This document shows positions 48,140 to 58,580 of a stretch of 64,000 bases of DNA, piece after piece; position 1 is the first letter of the stretch; the number at the start of each line of letters is the position of its first letter. The translations under genes were made by a program, and so were the position numbers. The stretch is from Allobosea sp. WAO. Its GTDB lineage: Bacteria > Pseudomonadota > Alphaproteobacteria > Rhizobiales > Beijerinckiaceae. The DNA lies in assembly GCF_001509835.1 (NCBI RefSeq), contig NZ_JXTJ01000008.1, positions 682,001-746,000 of the forward strand. The letters run 5' to 3'. The notes below the pieces were generated by a model. The model saw nothing but the letters and a program-made list of their open reading frames with translations, was not told the DNA's origin and did no database searches.

Positions 48140-50185
48140 ATGTATCACGCGATCGTCTTCCTCCCTCTGATCGGCTTCCTGATCGCCGGCCTCTTCGGCC
48201 GGCTGATCGGCGCGCGCGCTTCGGAGATCGTCACCACCGCCCTGTTGCTTGTCGCGGCGCTGCTCTCCTGGGTTGCTCTCTTCCAGGTCGGCTTCGGCTC
48301 CGGCACCACCCGCATCCAGGTTGCGACCTGGCTGGCTTCGGCCGACCTGCGCGTCGACTGGGCCTTCCGCATCGACACGCTGACCGTGGTGATGCTGGTC
48401 GTCGTCAACTCCGTGTCGTCGCTCGTGCACCTCTACTCGATCGGCTACATGCACGAGGATCCGCATCGGCCGCGCTTCTTCGCCTACCTCTCGCTCTTCA
48501 CCTTCGCCATGCTGATGCTGGTGACGGCCGACAACCTCGTCCAGATGTTCTTCGGCTGGGAAGGCGTCGGTCTCGCCTCCTATCTGCTGATCGGCTTCTG
48601 GTACCAGAAGCCCTCGGCCAACGCCGCGGCGATGAAGGCCTTCATCGTCAACCGCGTCGGCGATTTCGGCTTCCTGCTCGGCATCTTCCTGGTCTTCGTG
48701 CTGTTCGGCGCCGTGACCTTCGATGCGATCTTCCCGAAGGCCGGCGAGCTGACCTCGCAGACCTTCCGCTTCATTGGCTATGAGTGGAACGCCCTGACCC
48801 TGACCTGCCTGCTGCTCTTCATGGGCGCGATGGGCAAGTCGGCGCAGTTCCTGCTGCACACCTGGCTGCCGGACGCGATGGAGGGCCCGACTCCGGTCTC
48901 GGCCCTGATCCACGCGGCGACCATGGTCACCGCCGGCGTCTTCATGGTGGCGCGCCTCTCGCCGATCTTCGAATACGCCCCGGTGGCGCTGACCGTCGTG
49001 GTCGTCGTCGGTGCGACGACCGCGTTCTTCGCCGCGACCGTCGGTCTGGTGCAGAACGACATCAAGCGCGTCATCGCCTATTCGACCTGCTCGCAGCTCG
49101 GCTACATGTTCGTCGCGCTCGGCGTCGGCGCTTACTCGGCCGGCATCTTCCACCTCTTCACCCACGCCTTCTTCAAGGCGCTGCTGTTCTTGGGCGCCGG
49201 CTCGGTCATCCATGCGATGCACCATGAGCAGGACATGCGGAACATGGGCGGCCTCCGGAAGCACATCCCGCTGACCGCGGCGGCGATGACGATCGGCACC
49301 CTGGCGCTGACCGGCTTCCCGTACTTCGCCGGCTACTTCTCGAAGGACGCGATCATCGAGAGCGCCTTCGCCTCGGTCGGCCATGGCGGCTTCGCCAGCT
49401 CCTATGCCTTCGTGCTGCTCGTCGTCGCTGCCCTGATGACGTCGTTCTACTCCTGGCGGCTCTATTTCATGACCTTCGAGGGCGCCCCGCGCTGGGCCGG
49501 CCACGGTCATGACGCCCATGGTCATGACAATCACGGCCACGACGATCACGCGCATGCCGGTCACGGCAAGCATGACGACCATGCCCATGGTCACGACGAT
49601 CATGGCCACGGCCATCACGACCACACGCCGCATGAGAGCCCGCTCTCGATGCTGATCCCGCTCGCTTTGCTGTCGATCGGCGCGATCGCCGCCGGCTTCG
49701 CCTTCAAGGGCGTCTTCATCGGCGATGGCTACGACGCCTTCTGGAAGGGCGCGATCTTCACCGGCAAGGACAACCACATCCTGCACGCCATGCACGAAGT
49801 GCCGAAATGGGTGGTCTGGTCGCCGTTCTTCGCGATGCTGATCGGCTTCCTGCTGGCGCTCTACATGTACGTGCTGCGGCCGGACGTGCCGGGCAAGCTG
49901 GCGGCTGCCAACCCGGTGCTCTACCGCTTCCTGCTCAACAAGTGGTACTTCGACGAGATCTACGACTTCCTGTTCGTGAAACCCTCCATGTGGCTCGGGA
50001 AGTTCCTCTGGAAGAAGGGCGATGGCTTCGTCATCGACGGCATGGGCCCGGATGGCATCTCGGCCCGCGTGGTCGACGTCACCAATCGCGTCGTCCGGCT
50101 TCAGACCGGCTATCTCTATCACTATGCCTTCACCATGCTGATCGGCGTCGCCGGGCTGGTGACCTGGTATCTCCTGCGCGGGTGA
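48140..50185 (+). CDS. nuoL: NADH-quinone oxidoreductase subunit L with His-rich insertion
   Basis: This 681-residue antiporter-like subunit carries the lateral helix. Conserved parts include [39 protein letters not shown] and [15 protein letters not shown]. Residues 455-498 are an inserted loop with 19 His, mixed with Gly, Asp and Ala (49502-49633). The loop follows a transmembrane segment and would face one side of the membrane; it could bind metal ions. Confidence 0.96.
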   Translation: MYHAIVFLPLIGFLIAGLFGRLIGARASEIVTTALLLVAALLSWVALFQVGFGSGTTRIQVATWLASADLRVDWAFRIDTLTVVMLVVVNSVSSLVHLYSIGYMHEDPHRPRFFAYLSLFTFAMLMLVTADNLVQMFFGWEGVGLASYLLIGFWYQKPSANAAAMKAFIVNRVGDFGFLLGIFLVFVLFGAVTFDAIFPKAGELTSQTFRFIGYEWNALTLTCLLLFMGAMGKSAQFLLHTWLPDAMEGPTPVSALIHAATMVTAGVFMVARLSPIFEYAPVALTVVVVVGATTAFFAATVGLVQNDIKRVIAYSTCSQLGYMFVALGVGAYSAGIFHLFTHAFFKALLFLGAGSVIHAMHHEQDMRNMGGLRKHIPLTAAAMTIGTLALTGFPYFAGYFSKDAIIESAFASVGHGGFASSYAFVLLVVAALMTSFYSWRLYFMTFEGAPRWAGHGHDAHGHDNHGHDDHAHAGHGKHDDHAHGHDDHGHGHHDHTPHESPLSMLIPLALLSIGAIAAGFAFKGVFIGDGYDAFWKGAIFTGKDNHILHAMHEVPKWVVWSPFFAMLIGFLLALYMYVLRPDVPGKLAAANPVLYRFLLNKWYFDEIYDFLFVKPSMWLGKFLWKKGDGFVIDGMGPDGISARVVDVTNRVVRLQTGYLYHYAFTMLIGVAGLVTWYLLRG

Positions 50186-50186
50186 G

Positions 50187-51701
50187 ATGATGTTCGGTTT
50201 CGGTATCCTCACCGGGCTTCTGGTCCTGCCGCTGGTCGGCGCCGCCTTCATCCTGGCGCAGCGCGGCGACGAGGCCTCGGTCAATTCGAACGCGCGCTAT
50301 GCCGCGCTGATCACCACGATCGCGACCTTCATCCTGGCGCTCGTCGCCTGGGGACGGTTCGACTCGGCCAATCCGGGCTTCCAGATGGTCGAGACCCATG
50401 GCTGGGTCTCGGAGGCGATCAAGTTCAAGCTCGGCGTCGACGGCTTCTCCTTCCCCTTCGTGGTGCTGACCGCCTTCCTGATGCCGTTCTGCATCCTGGC
50501 GTCCTGGACCTCGGTCGAGAAGCGGGTGCGCGAGTACATGGTCGCGTTCCTGATCCTCGAGACGCTGATGATCGGCGTCTTCGTCGCGCTCGACCTCGTG
50601 CTGTTCTACCTGTTCTTCGAAGCCGGCCTGATCCCGATGTTTCTGATCATCGGCATCTGGGGCGGCAAGCGCCGGGTCTACGCCTCCTACAAGTTCTTCC
50701 TCTACACGCTGCTCGGCTCGGTGCTGATGCTGCTGGCGCTGATGGCGATGTACTGGAACGCCGGCACCACCGACATTCCGACCCTGCTGAAGCACCATTT
50801 CCCGGTCTCGATGCAGCCCTGGCTCTGGCTCGCCTTCTTCGCTTCCTTCGCGGTGAAGATGCCGATGTGGCCGGTGCACACCTGGCTGCCCGACGCGCAC
50901 GTCGAGGCGCCGACGGCCGGCTCGGTCATCCTGGCGGCGATCCTGCTGAAAATGGGCGGCTACGGCTTCATCCGCTTCTCGATCCCGATGTTCCCGGATG
51001 CCTCGGCGATGTTCGCGCCGCTGGTCTTCGCCCTCTCCGTCATCGCCATCGTCTACACCTCGCTGGTGGCGCTGATGCAGGAGGACATCAAGAAGCTGAT
51101 CGCCTATTCCTCGGTCGCCCATATGGGCTTCGTGACCATGGGCCTGTTCACCCTGACGCCGCAGGGCATCCAGGGCGCGATGTTCCAGATGGTCAGCCAC
51201 GGCCTGGTCTCGGGCGCGCTCTTCCTCTGCGTCGGCGTGATCTACGACCGCATGCACACCCGCGAGATCGCCGCCTATGGCGGGCTGGTGAACCGCATGC
51301 CGCTCTATGCGGTGGTGTTCATGATCTTCACCATGGCCAATGTCGGCCTGCCCGGCACGGCCGGCTTCGTCGGCGAGTTCCTGACGCTGATGGGCGCCTT
51401 CAAGGCCAATCCCTGGGTTGCGCTGATCGCGACCTCGGGCGTGATCCTCTCGGCCGCCTATGCGCTCTGGCTCTATCGCCGGGTCGTCTTCGGTGAGCTG
51501 GTGAAGCCCGAGTTGAAGGACATCACCGACCTGAACGGGCGTGAGATCGCGATCTTCGTGCCGCTCGTCCTGCTGACGATCTGGTACGGCATCGCGCCCG
51601 GCGTGATCCTCGACGCCTTCGCTGCGCCGACCGAAGCCCTCATCAAGAACTATCAAGCCGCTATCGCCGCCGCCAAGACGGCCATGCTGGTCGTACAATA
51701 A
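50187..51701 (+). CDS. nuoM: NADH-quinone oxidoreductase subunit M
   Basis: This 504-residue antiporter-like subunit includes [47 protein letters not shown] and [15 protein letters not shown], with the Glu/Lys residues of the proton channel. It starts one base after nuoL ends. The first of two adjacent ATGs is used. Confidence 0.97.
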   Translation: MMFGFGILTGLLVLPLVGAAFILAQRGDEASVNSNARYAALITTIATFILALVAWGRFDSANPGFQMVETHGWVSEAIKFKLGVDGFSFPFVVLTAFLMPFCILASWTSVEKRVREYMVAFLILETLMIGVFVALDLVLFYLFFEAGLIPMFLIIGIWGGKRRVYASYKFFLYTLLGSVLMLLALMAMYWNAGTTDIPTLLKHHFPVSMQPWLWLAFFASFAVKMPMWPVHTWLPDAHVEAPTAGSVILAAILLKMGGYGFIRFSIPMFPDASAMFAPLVFALSVIAIVYTSLVALMQEDIKKLIAYSSVAHMGFVTMGLFTLTPQGIQGAMFQMVSHGLVSGALFLCVGVIYDRMHTREIAAYGGLVNRMPLYAVVFMIFTMANVGLPGTAGFVGEFLTLMGAFKANPWVALIATSGVILSAAYALWLYRRVVFGELVKPELKDITDLNGREIAIFVPLVLLTIWYGIAPGVILDAFAAPTEALIKNYQAAIAAAKTAMLVVQ

Positions 51702-51712
51702 GGCTGATCGAG

Positions 51713-53140
51713 ATGACCTTGCCCGCTCTCGGCCCTGCGCTGCCGGAAATCGTCCTCGCGATCGGCGCCATCGCCATGGTGCTCTACGGCGCCATCCAGG
51801 GCGAGCGCTCGACGCGCACGCTCGAAGTCGCGACGCTCGCTCTGCTCGCCCTCGTGCTCGTGCTGGTCCTGCGCGGCGAAGGCAAGGTCGTGACCTTCAA
51901 CGGCGCCTTCATCGCCGACGGTTTCGCCCGCTTCATGAAGGTGCTGACGCTGCTCGGCGCTGGTGCGGCCGTGCTGCTCTCGGCCGATTTCCTGCGTCGC
52001 GACGGCGCGATGCGCTTCGAGTTCCCGATCCTGATCGTGCTGGCGACCATCGGCATGATGATGATGATCTCGGCCAACGACCTGATCGGCCTCTATGTCG
52101 GCCTCGAGCTGCAGTCGCTCGCGCTCTATGTCGTCGCCGCCTTCAATCGCGAGAACGAGAAGTCGACCGAGGCCGGCCTGAAGTACTTCGTGCTCGGTGC
52201 GCTCTCCTCCGGCATGCTGCTCTACGGCGCTTCGCTGGTCTACGGCTTCACCGGGACGGTGAGCTATGCCGGCATCGCCGCAGCCGTGCAGGGCGGGCAC
52301 CCCGGCCTTGGACTGATCTTCGGCCTCGTCTTCATCGCCGCCGGCGTCGCCTTCAAGATCTCGGCCGTGCCGTTCCACATGTGGACGCCCGACGTCTACG
52401 AGGGCGCGCCGACCCCGGTCGCCGCCTTCTTCGCCTCGGCGCCCAAGATCGCCGCGATGGCGATGACGATCCGCATCTTCGTCGGCGCCTTCCCGGGCGC
52501 GCTGCATGACTGGCAGCAGATCATCATCTTCATCTCGATCGCCTCGATGGCGCTCGGCGCCTTCGCCGCGATCGGCCAGCGCAACATCAAGCGCCTGATG
52601 GCCTATTCCTCGATCGCGAACATGGGCTACGCGCTGGTCGGCCTCGCTGCCGGCACGGCGGCCGGCGTCCAGGGCGTGATGACCTATATGGCGATCTACC
52701 TTGCCACCACGCTCGGCGCCTTCGCCTGCATCCTGATGATGCGCCGCGACGGCGAGCCGGTCGAGAACATCGACGAGCTCGCCGGCCTGTCGCGGACCAA
52801 TCCGTGGATGGCCTTCGCCTTCTCGATGATGATGTTCTCGCTGGCCGGCATCCCGCCGCTGGCCGGCTTCTGGGCGAAGTTCTACGTCTTCCTCGCGGCG
52901 ATCGACGCCAAGCTCTACACGCTCGCCGTGATCGGCGTCGTGACCAGCGTGGTCGGCGCCTACTACTACCTGCGCCTCGTCAAGGTCATGTATTTCGACG
53001 ATGCCAAGCCGGCCTTCGACAAGGGCGATGCGAGCGTGCGCGGCGTGTTGCTGGTCTCGGCCCTGTTCGTGCTGGCGCTCTCGCTGATGCCGGCGCCGCT
53101 GTTCAACTCGGCGGCTCTCGCGGCCAAGTCGCTGTTCTGA
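51713..53140 (+). CDS. nuoN: NADH-quinone oxidoreductase subunit N
   Basis: This 475-residue antiporter-like subunit ends the complex I set. Conserved segments are [40 protein letters not shown] and [18 protein letters not shown]. The birA gene begins three bases after its stop. Confidence 0.97.
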   Translation: MTLPALGPALPEIVLAIGAIAMVLYGAIQGERSTRTLEVATLALLALVLVLVLRGEGKVVTFNGAFIADGFARFMKVLTLLGAGAAVLLSADFLRRDGAMRFEFPILIVLATIGMMMMISANDLIGLYVGLELQSLALYVVAAFNRENEKSTEAGLKYFVLGALSSGMLLYGASLVYGFTGTVSYAGIAAAVQGGHPGLGLIFGLVFIAAGVAFKISAVPFHMWTPDVYEGAPTPVAAFFASAPKIAAMAMTIRIFVGAFPGALHDWQQIIIFISIASMALGAFAAIGQRNIKRLMAYSSIANMGYALVGLAAGTAAGVQGVMTYMAIYLATTLGAFACILMMRRDGEPVENIDELAGLSRTNPWMAFAFSMMMFSLAGIPPLAGFWAKFYVFLAAIDAKLYTLAVIGVVTSVVGAYYYLRLVKVMYFDDAKPAFDKGDASVRGVLLVSALFVLALSLMPAPLFNSAALAAKSLF

Positions 53141-53142
53141 GC

Positions 53143-53931
53143 GTGCTCGGCGAGGCGGCGCGGAGCGCCGGCTATCGCCTGATCGTGCGCGACGAGGTCG
53201 CCTCCACCATGGAGGAGGCACGCGTCGCGCTCGGCCAGGGCGACCCCGGCAAGCTCTGGATCGTGGCCCGCAGCCAGAACGCCGGCCGCGGCCGGCATGG
53301 CCGGCAATGGGGCTCGCCCCCCGGCAATCTCTACGCCAGCCTGCTCCTGGTCGCGGCCTGCGAGCCCATGCTCGCGCCGCAGCTCGGCTTCGTCGCCGGG
53401 CTGGCGCTGCACGATGCCGCTTCGGCGGTGACCGGGCTTTCGGCGCCGCGTCTCGCCCTGAAATGGCCGAACGACCTGCTGATCGAACGCGCCAAATCTG
53501 CCGGTCTGCTGCTCGAGGGCGAGAGCCGGGCAGGGCAGTTCAGCGTCATCATCGGCCTCGGCGTCAACATCGCCTCTTCACCGCAGGACACGCCCTATGC
53601 GGCGACCCATCTCGCAGCACATGCGCAGGGCGCGAGCGTCGAGCGCCTGCTGACCGCGCTGGCGGAGGCGTGGCATCGCCGCTTTTCCGCCTGGTCTCTT
53701 CCCGGCGGCTTTGGCCCGACGCGTGCCGCCTGGCTGGAGCGCGCGGCATTCCTTGGCGAGACCGTCACCCTGCGCTTGCCTGAGGGGCCGGTCTCGGGGC
53801 GCTTCCGCGGTCTCGATCCGGCAGGGCGGCTCGAGCTCGAGACGACAGCCGGGTTGCGCATCATCGATGCGGGCGATCTCTATTTCGGACCCCCGACGGC
53901 GCCGGACGGTTCAGGCGTTTCATCACCCTAG
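53143..53931 (+). CDS. birA: Biotin--[acetyl-CoA-carboxylase] ligase
   Basis: This 262-residue enzyme attaches biotin to the carboxyl carrier protein. The biotinoyl-AMP site GRGRHGRQWGSPPGNLYAS and KWPNDLLI are intact, and a C-terminal SH3-like domain follows (VSGRFRGLDPAGRLEL). It has no N-terminal helix-turn-helix, so it is the monofunctional, non-repressor type. The start is GTG at 53143, two bases after nuoN, which places it in the nuo transcript. This nuoN-birA-rnj order is common in alphaproteobacteria. Confidence 0.93.
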   Translation: MLGEAARSAGYRLIVRDEVASTMEEARVALGQGDPGKLWIVARSQNAGRGRHGRQWGSPPGNLYASLLLVAACEPMLAPQLGFVAGLALHDAASAVTGLSAPRLALKWPNDLLIERAKSAGLLLEGESRAGQFSVIIGLGVNIASSPQDTPYAATHLAAHAQGASVERLLTALAEAWHRRFSAWSLPGGFGPTRAAWLERAAFLGETVTLRLPEGPVSGRFRGLDPAGRLELETTAGLRIIDAGDLYFGPPTAPDGSGVSSP

Positions 53932-54079
53932 CTGTCGCAAGTCATCATCGCTGCGGCTGACGCTTCACAGGCCGGTGTACCGCTTTTTCCTGCTATGGAG
54001 GCGGCGGCACCGGCATGCTAGGCCTGCCGCTTTCCTAAGGCGTCCCGCGCCATCATCCATATCCAAGTCAGGATTGCCC

Positions 54080-55750
54080 GTGACCCGTTCCAGTGACCAA
54101 CTCGTCTTCGTCCCGCTCGGAGGTCTCGGCGAGATCGGCATGAATGCCGCTCTCTACGGCTTCGGGCCGGAGGGCAGGCGCAAATGGATACTGGTCGATT
54201 GCGGGCTGTCCTTCGCCGGCCCCGAAGTGCCCGGCGTCGACATCGTCCTCCCCGACCTCAGCTATATCGTCGAGGACAAGGAGAACTTGCTGGGTATCGT
54301 CATCACCCATGCCCATGAGGACCATATCGGCGCGCTCGCCGCGCTCTGGCCGGCCTTGCGCGCGCCGGTCTACTGCACCCGCTTCGCTGCCGGCCTGCTG
54401 GCGACCCGCCGGCTCTCGGAGCCCGGCGCGCCCAAGGTGCCGATGCATGTCGTGGCGCAGGGCGGCCGCATCACGCTCGGCCCGTTCGACATCGAGTTCG
54501 TCCCGGTCGCGCACTCGATTCCCGAATCGAACGCGCTGGCGATCCGCACCCCGGTCGGCCTCGTCGTCCACACCGGCGACTGGAAGATCGACCCGACGCC
54601 GCAGGTCGGCCTGCCGACCGACGAGGCGCGGCTGCGCGAGCTCGGCGAGGAGGGCGTGCTGGCGCTGGTCTGCGACTCGACCAACGTCATGCGCGACGGA
54701 ATCAGCCCGAGCGAGGCAGACGTCGCCGCCAAGCTCAAGGAACTTGTGCATTCAGCGCCGGCGCGTGTCGCGGTCACGACCTTCGCCTCCAACGTGGCGC
54801 GGCTGCGCGCCGTGGCGGAGGCGGCGATGGCCGACCAGCGCGAGGTCGTCGTCGTCGGCCGCGCCATGGATCGCGTCATCGATGTCGCCCGCGAGTGCGG
54901 CTATCTCGAAGGCATCCCCGCCTTCCGCTCGGTCGACACCTATGGCTACCTGCCGCGCGACAAGGTCGTCGCCCTGCTGACCGGCAGCCAGGGCGAGCCG
55001 CGAGCCGCGCTCTCCCGCATCGCCTCCGACGATCATCCCGAGATCACGCTCGCCAAGGGCGACCGGGTAATCTTCTCCTCGCGCACCATTCCGGGCAATG
55101 AGAAGGCGGTCGGCAACATCCTGAACGCGCTCGCCCGCGACAATATCGAGATCATCACCGACCGGACCCATCTCGTCCACGTTTCCGGCCACCCGCGGCG
55201 CGAGGAGATGGCGCGGCTCTATGGCTGGCTGAAGCCGAAGATCGCGATCCCCGCCCATGGCGAGGACTTGCACCTCTCCGAGCACGCGGCCTTCGCCCGC
55301 GGCGTCGGCGTCAAGCATGTGCTGCGTGCAGCCAATGGCGACGTGGTCGGCATCTCGGCCGAGGGCGCCCGCAAGCTGACGGAAGTCCGGCATGGCCGGC
55401 TCTATCAGGACGGGATGCTCCTCGTCGCCGCGCAGGAGCGCACCGTCGCCGAGCGCCGCAAACTGTCCTTCGCCGGCATCGTCTCGGTGGCGGTGGCGAT
55501 GGACGAGAAGGGCGAGCTCGCCGGTGATCCCGAGATCGCGCTGCTCGGACTGCCGGTCCTGGCCAAGGACGGAACCTCGTTCGACGACATCGTCGCCGAC
55601 GCGGTCGAGGATCTGATCGCTGGCATGCCCAAGGCGAAGCGCCGCGACCCCGAGGCGGTGCGCAGCGCGCTCGAACGCGGCATCCGCAGCGCCGTCAACG
55701 AGGAGTGGGGCAAGAAGCCGCTGGTCAACGCCCTCGTGATCGAGGTCTGA
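54080..55750 (+). CDS. rnj: Ribonuclease J
   Basis: This 556-residue metallo-beta-lactamase/beta-CASP nuclease acts in RNA processing and decay with endo- and 5'-exonuclease activity. The zinc motif HAHEDH begins at residue 77, and other ligands lie in VAHSIPES, HTGDWKID and the beta-CASP region (SGHPRREEM, PAHGEDLHL). The start is GTG at 54080, after an AGGA site. The frame is open much further upstream into birA, but the GTG gives the usual N-terminus (DQLVFVPLGGLGEIGMN). Confidence 0.95.
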   Translation: MTRSSDQLVFVPLGGLGEIGMNAALYGFGPEGRRKWILVDCGLSFAGPEVPGVDIVLPDLSYIVEDKENLLGIVITHAHEDHIGALAALWPALRAPVYCTRFAAGLLATRRLSEPGAPKVPMHVVAQGGRITLGPFDIEFVPVAHSIPESNALAIRTPVGLVVHTGDWKIDPTPQVGLPTDEARLRELGEEGVLALVCDSTNVMRDGISPSEADVAAKLKELVHSAPARVAVTTFASNVARLRAVAEAAMADQREVVVVGRAMDRVIDVARECGYLEGIPAFRSVDTYGYLPRDKVVALLTGSQGEPRAALSRIASDDHPEITLAKGDRVIFSSRTIPGNEKAVGNILNALARDNIEIITDRTHLVHVSGHPRREEMARLYGWLKPKIAIPAHGEDLHLSEHAAFARGVGVKHVLRAANGDVVGISAEGARKLTEVRHGRLYQDGMLLVAAQERTVAERRKLSFAGIVSVAVAMDEKGELAGDPEIALLGLPVLAKDGTSFDDIVADAVEDLIAGMPKAKRRDPEAVRSALERGIRSAVNEEWGKKPLVNALVIEV

Positions 55751-55848
55751 CGAGTGGCGAGCCGCCGCTCGCCAGTGCTAGGAAGGGCGCGCCCGGCGGG
55801 CGCCAGCCCGCACCGTTTCTCGTCGATCCCCTAGCCGCGGAGCCTCGC

Positions 55849-56253
55849 ATGATCGGACGCCTCAACCACGTGGCCATCGCCGTGAAGGATCTCGCCGCTT
55901 CGACGGCGCTCTATCGTGACACGCTCGGCGCCCGGGTGTCGCAGCCGCTGCCGCAGCCGGAGCATGGCGTTACGGTCGTGTTCGTCGAATTGCCCAACAC
56001 CAAGATCGAGCTGCTCGAGCCGATGGGCGAGGATTCGCCAATCGCCAAGTTCCTCGAGCGCAATGCCGATGGCGGCATCCACCACATCTGCTACGAGGTC
56101 GACGACATCCTGGCGGCGCGCGACCGGCTGAAGGCGCAGGGCGCCCGCGTCCTCGGCTCAGGCGAGCCGCGCATCGGCGCCCATGGCAAGCCGGTGCTCT
56201 TCCTCCACCCCAAGGATTTTTGCGGCACGCTCGTCGAGCTGGAGCAGGCCTGA
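55849..56253 (+). CDS. mce: Methylmalonyl-CoA epimerase
   Basis: This 134-residue VOC-fold enzyme interconverts the (R) and (S) forms of methylmalonyl-CoA. Metal ligands are visible in LNHVAIAVKDL, GVTVVFVEL and GGIHHICYEVDD, with a final Glu in CGTLVELEQ. It lies after rnj and just before the RidA-type gene. Confidence 0.93.
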   Translation: MIGRLNHVAIAVKDLAASTALYRDTLGARVSQPLPQPEHGVTVVFVELPNTKIELLEPMGEDSPIAKFLERNADGGIHHICYEVDDILAARDRLKAQGARVLGSGEPRIGAHGKPVLFLHPKDFCGTLVELEQA

Positions 56254-56256
56254 GCC

Positions 56257-56670
56257 GTGAGCGATTCTCCGATCGAGTTCTTCGGCGAGCCGGAGGCCGG
56301 CTCCTCGCGTCCGTTCAGCCTGGCGACGCGGGCCGGCGGCCTAGTCTTCGTCTCCGGACAGTCGGCGCCGCACGATCCGGCGCGTGGCGTCATCCGTGGC
56401 GAGACGCCGGCCCAGCAGGTGCGCGAGGCGCTGGCCTACATCACCCGAATCCTGGAAGAGGCCGGCAGCGGCCTCGACCGGGTCGTCCAGGTGACCATGC
56501 TGATTACCGATCCCGCCGACTACGCCGCCTGCAACGCCGAATACGTCAAGCATTTCCCAGGCGGTCTGCCGGCCAGGCACACCGCCCGCTTCGGCGTCCC
56601 GACCGAGGCGCGCGTCGCCTTCTCCTGCATCGCGCTGGCGAGCGCAGAGGCAGAAGGGAACCGCAAATGA
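56257..56670 (+). CDS. RidA/YER057c/UK114 family protein
   Basis: The protein has 137 residues. It has the trimeric RidA fold with GLVFVSGQSA, TPAQQVREALAYITRILEEAG and ARHTARFGVP. RidA hydrolyses reactive enamine/imine intermediates such as 2-aminoacrylate; many paralogues have other activities, so the substrate is open. The start is GTG at 56257, three bases after mce, and the end overlaps the DUF1467 gene in ATGA. Confidence 0.88.
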   Translation: MSDSPIEFFGEPEAGSSRPFSLATRAGGLVFVSGQSAPHDPARGVIRGETPAQQVREALAYITRILEEAGSGLDRVVQVTMLITDPADYAACNAEYVKHFPGGLPARHTARFGVPTEARVAFSCIALASAEAEGNRK

Positions 56671-56897
56671 GCATCACCGGCGGAATTGCAGTCTATTTCG
56701 TGATCTGGTGGACGGTGCTCTTCGCCGTGCTGCCCTTCGGCGTGCACAGCCAGTCGGAGGGCGGGGCGGTCAGCGACGGCACCGACCCGGGAGCGCCGCA
56801 GGCGCCGCTGCTGCTGAAGAAGGCGCTGGCGACAACCGTGATCGCCGCGATCATCTTTGCCGGCGTCTGGTACATCTGGTCGTTCATCGACCTGTAG
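56667..56897 (+). CDS. DUF1467 family small membrane protein
   Basis: The protein has 76 residues and two hydrophobic helices (IAVYFVIWWTVLFAVLPFGV and ALATTVIAAIIFAGVWYIW), with a short Gly/Pro loop between them. The W-W-T-V-L-F-A-V-L-P motif defines DUF1467, which is almost confined to alphaproteobacteria. The function is unknown. It is co-translated with the RidA gene. Confidence 0.9.
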   Translation: MSITGGIAVYFVIWWTVLFAVLPFGVHSQSEGGAVSDGTDPGAPQAPLLLKKALATTVIAAIIFAGVWYIWSFIDL

Positions 56898-57394
56898 GAT
56901 CGGTTTTGATCGCCCGAATGACCTGGCGCGGAGCGCGCCGGGATAGGGGCGAGAAGGACGAGCGTTGTTGCCCCGGCTGGCCTGATGCCGTGCTAAGGCT
57001 GGACATTCAGCGATGGCGAACGGGAAGCCCCAAAAACAAAAGGCAAGGCCTGAGCCTTGCCTTTGAAGTTTGTTTTTTACCGCAGTATCGGCGCGCGGTT
57101 GCAGCAAGCGCGGCTCATATACTAGGCGGGCGTTTGTTCCTCCCGAGACCTGGTCCGCGGCGCCCGAAACTTGGTCAGGCGCGCCCAGCAATCGAGAGTT
57201 AGCCGATCACGATCACGCTGTCACCCGTTTAGGCAGCTTTGGCTCGAATTATTTGCATAATTATTCCAGCTTGCTCTTGTGCAGTGCAACATTCTTCTCC
57301 GCGGCCTGTTCTAGCGCCTTGTTCCGGTCAAAGGATGCCGTTACCTGCCTGTTTCGTAGAGCCGTCGGGCGTGCCGGCGGCCAGGAGACGCTCC
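56898..57394. other. Intergenic region between the DUF1467 and cyclophilin genes
   Basis: Apart from the terminator at 57039-57078, I see nothing certain in these 497 bases. An AT-rich patch near 57245-57270 (TTATTTGCATAATTATTCC) may hold the promoter of the cyclophilin operon. Confidence 0.45.
57039..57078 (+). terminator. Intrinsic terminator, probably bidirectional
   Basis: An 11-base perfect stem (AAAGGCAAGGC / GCCTTGCCTTT) with a CTGA loop is preceded by an A-rich tract and followed by GAAGTTTGTTTTTT. It closes the mce-RidA-DUF1467 unit. Confidence 0.85.
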
Positions 57395-57940
57395 ATGCTT
57401 CGCCCCATCATCGCCGCCCTGGCCTTTTCCGCCTCCATTGCGCTCGCCCAGGCGCAGGCTCCCGATCCGCAGAACACCCTCGTGCTCGAGACCAAGGACG
57501 GCAAGGTCACTATCCGCCTGCGTCCGGATCTCGCGCCCAAGCATGTCGAGCAGATCAAGACGCTGACCAAGCGCGGCTTCTATGACGGCATCGTCTTCCA
57601 CCGCGTCATCGACGGCTTCATGGCCCAGACCGGAGATCCGAAGGGCAATGGCACCGGCGGTTCCGACCTGCCGAACATTCCCGCCGAGTTCACGCCGACG
57701 CCCTACAAGGTCGGTTCGGTCGGCATGGCCCGTTCGCAGAGCCCCGACTCCGCCAATTCGCAGTTCTTCATCTGCTTCGAGGGCTGCGGCTCGCTGACCG
57801 GCCAGTACACCCTGTTCGGCGAGGTCACCTCCGGCATGGATGTCGTCCGCAAGATCAAGAAGGGCAGCTCGGCTAATAACGGCTCAGTGACCGCTCCGGA
57901 CAAGATCGTCCGCATGCGCCTGCAGTCCGACGCCAAGTAA
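57395..57940 (+). CDS. Peptidyl-prolyl cis-trans isomerase, periplasmic cyclophilin
   Basis: The protein has 181 residues. A signal peptide ends at SIALAQAQA near residue 22. The cyclophilin core shows GFYDGIVFHRVIDGFMAQTG, with the catalytic Arg, and DSANSQFFICF. AGGAG lies eight bases before the ATG at 57395. It is the first of three overlapping or adjacent genes, followed by a TonB-like protein gene and a cytoplasmic cyclophilin gene. Confidence 0.94.
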   Translation: MLRPIIAALAFSASIALAQAQAPDPQNTLVLETKDGKVTIRLRPDLAPKHVEQIKTLTKRGFYDGIVFHRVIDGFMAQTGDPKGNGTGGSDLPNIPAEFTPTPYKVGSVGMARSQSPDSANSQFFICFEGCGSLTGQYTLFGEVTSGMDVVRKIKKGSSANNGSVTAPDKIVRMRLQSDAK

Positions 57941-57947
57941 GCCGCCG

Positions 57948-58580
57948 ATGCGCGCGCGCCTGCCCGCTCTGGCGCTTCTGCTGCTGGCCTTCGCCGGCAG
58001 CGCGCCCGTTCTGGCGCAGGACACGCGCGATCTCGGCCTGCCGCCGCCCTCCGGCTTCCAGAACCCCGTGCTGCCGCCACCCTCGGGCTACCAGAACCCG
58101 GTCCTGCCGCCGCAGAGCGGCCAGCGCTATATGCCCGGCATCGGCGGCCCCTTCGGCGAGGGAGACTACCGCCGGACCGTGCCGCCGCAGCCTCCAGGCA
58201 CCGGTAGCGGCGTCATCGGCACGGTTTCGCCGGAGACGACCGCTCTGGGCGCCGAGACGCTCGACCGGCTCGACCAGATCGCCCCGGCGCTGCGACGCTG
58301 TTGGCAGCCGCCGGCGCTCGACGGGCCGACGGCTGCTGCGGCGGCCACTGTCCGCTTCAGCCTGCGCCGCGACGGGACCTTGTTCGGTCAGCCGCGCGTC
58401 ACCTGGGAGATGCGGCGGGCCTCGCCCGGCCTGCGCGAGCGCTTCAGCAACTCACTGGTCGCCGCAGTCCGCGATTGCACGCCGATGAGGTTGTCGCCCG
58501 GCCTCGGAGGGAGTATCGCAGGCCGACCCATCACCATCCGCTTCTACGGCCGCGCGCCGTCCAACCAGAGAGCAGTCTGA
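57948..58580 (+). CDS. Secreted protein with TonB-like C-terminal domain and Pro-rich repeats
   Basis: The protein has 210 residues. A signal peptide ends at APVLAQ (residue 24). The mature N-terminus has three near-copies of a PPPSGxQNPVLP unit. The C-terminal 100 residues resemble a TonB/TolA C-terminal fold (a Cys-containing LRRCWQPP helix, then ATVRFSLRRDGTLFGQP and a final AVRDCTPMRL). It has no membrane anchor after cleavage. Its ends nearly touch the two cyclophilin genes. The role is unknown. Confidence 0.72.
   Translation: MRARLPALALLLLAFAGSAPVLAQDTRDLGLPPPSGFQNPVLPPPSGYQNPVLPPQSGQRYMPGIGGPFGEGDYRRTVPPQPPGTGSGVIGTVSPETTALGAETLDRLDQIAPALRRCWQPPALDGPTAAAAATVRFSLRRDGTLFGQPRVTWEMRRASPGLRERFSNSLVAAVRDCTPMRLSPGLGGSIAGRPITIRFYGRAPSNQRAV

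Noticed and set aside
49502-49633. Short repeated units that could suggest a CRISPR-like array or minisatellite
   Set aside because: The repetition is explained by His/Gly/Asp codons inside nuoL, with no regular spacers and an intact reading frame.
48056-50284. 742-codon minus-strand open frame antisense to nuoL
   Set aside because: It is rich in His, Asp, Arg and Glu because it is the complement of nuoL; no signal peptide, motif or ribosome binding site.
53711-54079. Upstream extension of the RNase J frame into birA
   Set aside because: The extra 123 codons have no similarity to RNase J N-termini and overlap birA; the GTG at 54080 has a ribosome binding site and gives the family start.
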